Shown one piece after another: positions 60,578-64,000 of a stretch of 64,000 nt of DNA. Numbering within the stretch: position 1 is the stretch's first letter; every line of letters starts with the position of its first letter. The DNA is taken from the NCBI GenBank assembly GCA_902729315.2, contig LR746269.1:1064501-1128500 (forward strand). The letters are read 5' to 3'. Origin of the DNA: Spirodela intermedia (taxonomy: Eukaryota; Streptophyta; Magnoliopsida; Alismatales; Araceae). Under the pieces are notes generated by a model. The model had not been told where the DNA came from and did no database searches. It saw nothing but the letters and a program-made list of their open reading frames with translations. The position numbers and the translations under genes are program-made.

Positions 60578-60628
60578 TCTTCCCCCGTCGCCGGCGGCGG
60601 CGTAGTACTCGGACGCTGCCGCTGGAGG

Positions 60629-62638
60629 ATGGAGGTCGTCGCCACCGCCGCCGCCGCCGCTCCCACGTCCGCCCTTCCCTTTGCCGGCGATGACGCCAGT
60701 GAGCTTCGCGCTGAGTTCCTCCGGGTGCTGCGCAGCCGTCGAAAGACGGCGGAAGGTCCCCCTCTTCCCCTGAAAACGTCAAGATTCCCCTCCTTGCAGA
60801 TATCTACGAGGATCTCCCTGGCAACGAGATCCGTGGGAGGAGTGATCTGAGCCTCATCGATCGCCGGTAATCTTGTCAACAAGGGAACTGTAGGTTGCTG
60901 ATCAAACGAGCTGTTCTTCCCATTACTCCTCGAAATGGAAAGAATCCCCTGTTAGAAGATGACCAGAAGAATTAAACCGCAGAGCCAATCAAAAGACAGC
61001 TGATGTGTTAGCTTCCATACATGATCATAAACAGTTCAAGGATATATAACACACGATCATAAACAATAAAAAGACAGCTGATGTGTTAGCGACGAGAGCG
61101 CCTCATCGCTCTCAGATCATGAACAAGAACCTCCAACACGATCACAAGGATATAAAACCAGGGGTGTGAGACCCATCTCACGATTTCTTCTAACAATTCA
61201 AGGGCTGATCTCGTTCCCACTGCTTCCACCTGGTCTAACTTCCGGAAGTCCGACCTGTTCTTGATTTTCTTCGCTATAAAATGTTGCCATTTTTGGCATT
61301 TTTCTGCAAGGTCGTGGGATCCTTCGAGCTTGAGCTGCTCATCAAGGTGCCTCCATGTGTGATTAATTTGCGTGTGGATCATTTCTAGGGGATCTTGTGG
61401 TGATGAAGGGGGAGCCGGTCGCGGAGCCCATGTATCAGGGGGGGCCACCTACCCGCGAGGTCAATTCTCTCACCATCTTTCCCTTTTGTGTTGTTGCCCC
61501 ATCGTGTGTTCAACCTCTGTTAGTAAACGGTTCCAGGCTATGGAGTCTTGCCCGAAGGAGGAGATGGAGGATTTTCAGGACAAGCTGAAAGAAGAAAACC
61601 TCATTTTGATCACTGAGGTATGATTATGCATCTCTCTCTCTCTCTCGCTCTCTCTCTCTCCCCCTCTCCTCGTTGGGCATACGCAAGCTACCATCTTGCC
61701 GAGGGAGGTTCTCACTTAAATGGGGAGATGTGAGCCCATTTTGACCTGAGCTCATGGGTCTGAAACATAGGCTGGCTGAGCTCATGGGGTCAGATTTTCC
61801 TTGCGTTGACCAGAGCCTGTCCAGGGCTTTGCTTGGTTGGACACGAGTCGGAAAAAATCTGAGTTTGACCAGGTATCCTGCCTGATATCGCAGTGAATGC
61901 TGCCATATGGATAGCCAGAACTGGAGCTCATTAAGATCTGACAGCACAGGAATGGTAAAAAGTTCATTTCAGACTTTAAGTCATCCGATCAATGATTCCA
62001 GTAAAGATATGGCGAAAGTCAATCGGGTATCCGCAGCCCAATCCAAAGTCAACGTTTTGGGCTGGAGTCAAATAGCTTTAGCCCCGATCATATATTTCTG
62101 GAACTTGGAGTGCAATGAAGCTACTGACTCATCTTCAACTCAGCTGATCTAGTAAGAGATCTTGCAAGTTTTTATCTTCTCAAGTCAAACACAGATTCAA
62201 CGATCATTCCAACCAAGGCCTCGCTCATCAGCAGTCTTCATTGCGCTTCCAAGGTCAAAGTAATATCCACAGGAAGAGAAAGAGAGAGATCATGAAAACG
62301 AACTGGGGATAGAAACCAGACCCAGAGAAGAAGAAGCAGTGACAGTTCAAACGAGAATGGGGGGATGCTATCAAACACCTTCTGGGCCACGCTGCTACTC
62401 TTCTGGACCCTTCTGGTTTTTCGCAGTTTGGTTCTAGACTTTGCAATATTTCACAGGATCTATGAGCAATTTTTCTGTGAAAAGCAGAGTGGGTCTTGAT
62501 GAACAGGACAAGATCGCAGCGGAGAAATCCACCAAGGCTGCTCAAGAATGGAAAGAGTGAGTGAGTGAATGAGAGAGAGAGAGAGAGAGAGAGAGGGGGA
62601 AAGAGAGAGAGAGAGGGGGAAAGAGAGAGAGAGAGAGG

Positions 62639-62689
<51 letters not shown>

Positions 62690-63872
62690 AGAGAGGGGGA
62701 AAGAGAGAGAGAGAGAGGGAGAGAGAGAGAGGGAAAGAGAGAGAGAGATTTGGAATGGGCTTCATTGACTCTGCCCGGAGAAAGGTGCTCAAGATGGTAA
62801 TTTATCGATGGGGCATGTTCTTGTGGTTGCTTCATTTGTAGCGTCATCTTCTGCAGGAAGGGGAGCAGGGGCGCTTGCCAGTGTTGATTCTGAGCCTGAA
62901 GGAGAGCGAGGAGAAGAAGAGACCAGCTATCGTCTTTCTGCACAGTTCCTACAAGACCAAGGAGTGGGTCCGACCTCTACTCGAGGTGGAACCACCACTA
63001 TCTCTCTCTTTTTTTAATTACTACTATTATTTATTATGACGTTTGATTATTTCTTCTTCACCCATTGAATTTTGTTCCAGGCATACGCATCTAGGGGATA
63101 TATAGCCGTTGCCATTGATGCTCGCTACCATGGTCAACGTGCCAGCAGTGTCACCACATACATCGATGTACAGACCCACCATCTATAGCTATTTTAGGAA
63201 CGTTATAAAAAAAAAATGAGAGTGCAATCATATCCTCTCTCCCTCTTTTTTTATTTTTTTCTTATTTTTTTGGCCAGCACTTGATCCGTTGACTTTCGAT
63301 TCTGGATGCAGGCTCTGATCTCTGCATGGAAAAATGGTGACACCATGCCTTTCCTATTTGATACGGTATATGGGTTGCCACTGTTCATCAGCAGTATGCT
63401 GATGCAATTTCCTTAAATGGAAAATTCCAAGCTCTGTCGGGTTGACTTGGAACTCTAGGTGATAGAACTCGGTTTGACTTGCAGGTGTGGGACCTGATAA
63501 AGCTGGGGGATTATCTTTCTCAGAGGGAGGACGTCGATCCTGCTCGAATCGGAATTACTGGGGAGTCACTTGGAGGTGAATCGAGCTCGGATTTTCTCCA
63601 GAAAAAAAAAAAAAACCATATATTTTTTATGTGCCCGCAGCCATTTCCTTATTAGGACATTAATGTGTATAAATGTCGCTCACTTGATGTAGGTATGCAT
63701 GCATGGCTTGCTGCTGCGGCTGACACCCGATATTCCGTAGTTGTCCCCATAATTGGTGTTCAGGTTCTGCATTATTCCTCATCTTCTCTATTTTTTAATT
63801 TTTAATTTTAATCTTTTGTTTTTTTAATTAAAATTATTTCTTGAAAATCATCGTTCATCCTCTTCTTTGCTG

Positions 63873-63923
<51 letters not shown>

Positions 63924-64000
63924 TGGGTCTCATTCTGCATTGATGATCTTAGGGTTTTGGATGGGCGGTGGATAATGACAGATGGCAGGCTCGAGCCAAT
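60629..64000 (+). CDS. Alpha/beta hydrolase (At5g25770-like), 3' end outside window
   Basis: Predicted serine hydrolase of unknown substrate, truncated by the window edge. Exons: 60629-60755, 61389-61459, 61537-61617, 62857-62985, 63081-63167, 63312-63365, 63485-63575, 63693-63763 and 63953 onward; 253 codons in the window, phases consistent. Sequence in order: SELRAEFLRVLRSRR; GEPVAEPMYQGGPP; AMESCPKEEMEDFQDKLKEE; GEQGRLPVLIL; KRPAIVFLHSSYKTKEWVRP; YIAVAIDARYHGQRA; ALISAWKNGDTMPFLFD; IGITGESLG|GMHAWLAAAAD (nucleophile Ser in GESLGG); VVVPIIGVQGFGWAVDN. It resembles a conserved plant hydrolase I recall as At5g25770. The 60755 and 61459 donors are weak (GTCCCC, GTCAAT). The 77-base second intron is short. 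An alternative start at 60455 would add a 58-residue transit-like leader. Confidence 0.88.
61086..61382 (-). CDS. Antisense ORF inside a hydrolase intron
   Basis: A 98-codon frame from ATG 61382 (MIHTQINHTWRHLDEQ) to a stop at 61086. It lies on the opposite strand and wholly within the first intron (60756-61388) of the hydrolase gene. It encodes charged helical sequence (AEKCQKWQHFIAKKIKNR), then a hydrophobic segment (WFYILVIVLEVLVHDL) and a basic end (RAMRRSRR), like a small tail-anchored or single-pass membrane protein. The composition looks protein-like rather than repeat-derived, but I recognise no family. It may be a nested gene, an exon fragment or chance. Confidence 0.35.
   Translation of the reverse strand: MIHTQINHTWRHLDEQLKLEGSHDLAEKCQKWQHFIAKKIKNRSDFRKLDQVEAVGTRSALELLEEIVRWVSHPWFYILVIVLEVLVHDLRAMRRSRR
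62569..62748. repeat. Compound (GA)n microsatellite in intron
   Basis: About 180 bases of GA repeat broken by GGGGGAAAG and GGGAG units, in the third intron of the hydrolase gene. The regular interruptions suggest a higher-order repeat unit of about 25-35 bases. Confidence 0.95.
63877..63923. repeat. (TA)n(GA)n compound microsatellite
   Basis: About 28 bases of alternating TA pass directly into about 18 bases of GA, 30 bases upstream of the last visible hydrolase exon. Confidence 0.9.

Larger units (their letters stand above)
58176..60628. other. Intergenic between AAE13 and the second hydrolase
   Basis: 58176-58350 is the upstream region of AAE13. 58600-59860 is AT-rich without recognisable genes. 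59860-59940 has several TGGGC(C/T) motifs. A 65-base GA tract lies at 60029-60093. A TATAAA box at 60572-60577 precedes the chosen hydrolase ATG by about 52 bases. The GC-rich frame at 60455-60628 (+) is in frame with that gene and could extend it. Confidence 0.5.

Noticed and set aside
62542-62943. Long Ser-Leu and Arg-Glu frames on both strands
   Set aside because: Entirely due to the GA microsatellite in the hydrolase intron.

Overview
This window is plant nuclear DNA. Every recognisable gene has the intron structure and protein family of a flowering-plant nuclear gene. The space between genes is full of long (GA)n/(CT)n microsatellites and one decayed LTR retrotransposon. Several genes have very GC-rich coding exons (the RING gene at 10.5 kb, the hydrolase at 6.4-7.9 kb, the AP2 gene at 2.1 kb) inside AT-rich surroundings. 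That pattern is typical of many monocots, so a monocot is my best guess, with low confidence. I could not name a species.

Layout. 2.1-2.8 kb (-): DREB-type AP2/ERF factor. 6.4-8.6 kb (-): alpha/beta hydrolase with a GHSKGG nucleophile elbow. 10.5-11.8 kb (+): intronless ATL-type RING-H2 ubiquitin ligase. 13.8-21.75 kb (+): degenerate Ty3/gypsy retrotransposon with two LTRs, remnants of gag, protease, RT, integrase and C-terminal tail, and an apparent 1.4-kb nested insertion. 22.7-25.7 kb (-): two-domain glyoxalase I, nine exons. 26.3-30.5 kb (+): Bin3/MePCE-type RNA methyltransferase, eight exons. 30.8-35.3 kb: mostly AT-rich, gene-poor sequence. 35.3-37.0 kb (-): Aux/IAA repressor, four exons. 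39.9-45.8 kb (-): mitochondrial adrenodoxin-reductase-like flavoenzyme, 13 exons. 46.2-47.9 kb (+): isochorismatase/nicotinamidase-like protein. 48.4-50.5 kb (+): type II peroxiredoxin. 50.9-58.2 kb (-): malonyl-CoA synthetase AAE13, 17 exons, one of whose introns looks like a U12-type AT-AC intron. 60.6 kb to the window edge (+): a second alpha/beta hydrolase, cut off by the end of the window.

No single pathway is encoded. The genes do include several metabolic and redox functions: methylglyoxal removal, peroxide reduction, mitochondrial electron transfer, and malonate activation. Two head-to-head pairs share short intergenic promoters: glyoxalase/RNA methyltransferase, and adrenodoxin reductase/nicotinamidase-like. 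The nicotinamidase-like and AAE13 genes also lie close together in Arabidopsis (At3g16190 and At3g16170), which suggests ancient microsynteny.

The intron-exon models were assembled by hand from splice signals, reading phase and remembered family sequences. Exon sums close in frame for every multi-exon gene. I saw no convincing CRISPR array, rRNA, tRNA or organellar insertion.
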